Virus record (IMG/VR): IMGVR_UViG_3300048592_000417
Coordinates: 1 to 47,657 of that record
DNA from: a virus
Direction: 5' to 3' (one strand)
Length of the DNA stretch: 47,657 nucleotides
The notes under the pieces are model-generated. The model was given only the letters and a program-made list of their open reading frames with translations, did not search any database and was not told the DNA's origin. Shown here in pieces: positions 47,531 through 47,657 of this stretch. A program made the position numbers and the translations under genes. Numbering within the stretch: the first letter of the stretch is position 1; each line of letters begins with the position of its first letter.

Positions 47531-47657
47531 AAAAAAAAAAAAAAAATATTCACAAAAACAATATAGGGGGGTATAAATGCAACTTTCTTTTTTGTGGCTT
47601 TTTGCGTAAGCCCTGCGAGGCGAGGCGAGGCGAAGGCCCAAAAACGGCTTAATAAAG
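47531..47657. repeat. Terminal direct repeat, right copy
   Basis: Exact copy of 1-127. See the left copy for reasoning: it closes the circle and should be counted once. Confidence 0.95.

Overview
The window looks like a complete circular or circularly permuted phage genome. Bases 1-127 recur exactly at 47531-47657, so the unique sequence is 47,530 bp. A full set of head, packaging, tail, lysis, integration and replication genes is present. The standard stop codons TAA, TAG and TGA are all used. Almost no start codon has a purine-rich Shine-Dalgarno site, even inside tightly packed operons. Several genes begin only 6 bases after a perfect TATAAT box, which points to leaderless mRNAs. Together with a cohesin-like exported protein and Ser/Thr-rich (ATST) secreted fibre-like proteins, this suggests a host in or near the Patescibacteria (CPR). 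That host call is inference and no host gene is in the window. A P22 gp10-like tail protein, very large internal-virion-like proteins and no tape measure suggest a short-tailed (podovirus-like) particle.

Layout, + strand first. About 47160-417, across the circle junction, is a non-coding control region with GGGGGGTAT repeats and inverted repeats. Then come an HNH protein and a tyrosine recombinase (418-1641). The packaging and head module follows: small terminase, large terminase split by a 354-residue LAGLIDADG intein, portal, scaffold-like protein, several unknowns, a structured leader with an attenuator, a decoration-like protein and the major capsid protein (1700-11100). A cassette at 11208-17188 holds a GC-rich beta-helix protein, AT-rich proteins with signal peptides and small membrane proteins. 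Tail adaptor, gp10-like protein, fibre and two large virion proteins occupy 17185-28147. Lysis genes (a two-domain lysin, a holin candidate and a transglycosylase) end the rightward block at 30059.

A bidirectional terminator (30062-30098) separates this block from a leftward one. Reading leftward from 32474, it encodes a small HTH regulator, an SSB-like protein, a RecB-like nuclease and a small coiled-coil protein. After these come a structured RNA ending in a tRNA-like minihelix, a 43-residue membrane protein and tRNA-Arg(GCG). Diverging from the same control region, the rightward block 32587-37586 encodes a permuted primase, an HNH protein, a P-loop ATPase, an SF2 helicase, zinc-ribbon proteins and a RecU-like resolvase. 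No DNA polymerase is visible, so host polymerase is presumably used. From 47159 down to 37613 the - strand carries many small early-type genes: zinc ribbons, MucR-like and RHH-like regulators, an orphan RNA-ligase C-terminal domain, a DUF6745-like repeat protein with a cohesin-like partner, a DnaQ-like exonuclease and a dATP/dGTP diphosphohydrolase-like protein.

The most striking regulatory feature is a DnaA-box-like 9-mer, TTATCCACA (plus one- or two-base variants). It lies 29-36 bases, usually 31-33, upstream of -10 boxes at the promoters of packaging, portal, capsid, holin, replication and early genes. This looks like a phage-wide regulon reading a host DnaA-type or phage-encoded factor. 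A second candidate novelty is the three-way-junction RNA with an armless tRNA mimic placed 1 base before a membrane-protein start codon.
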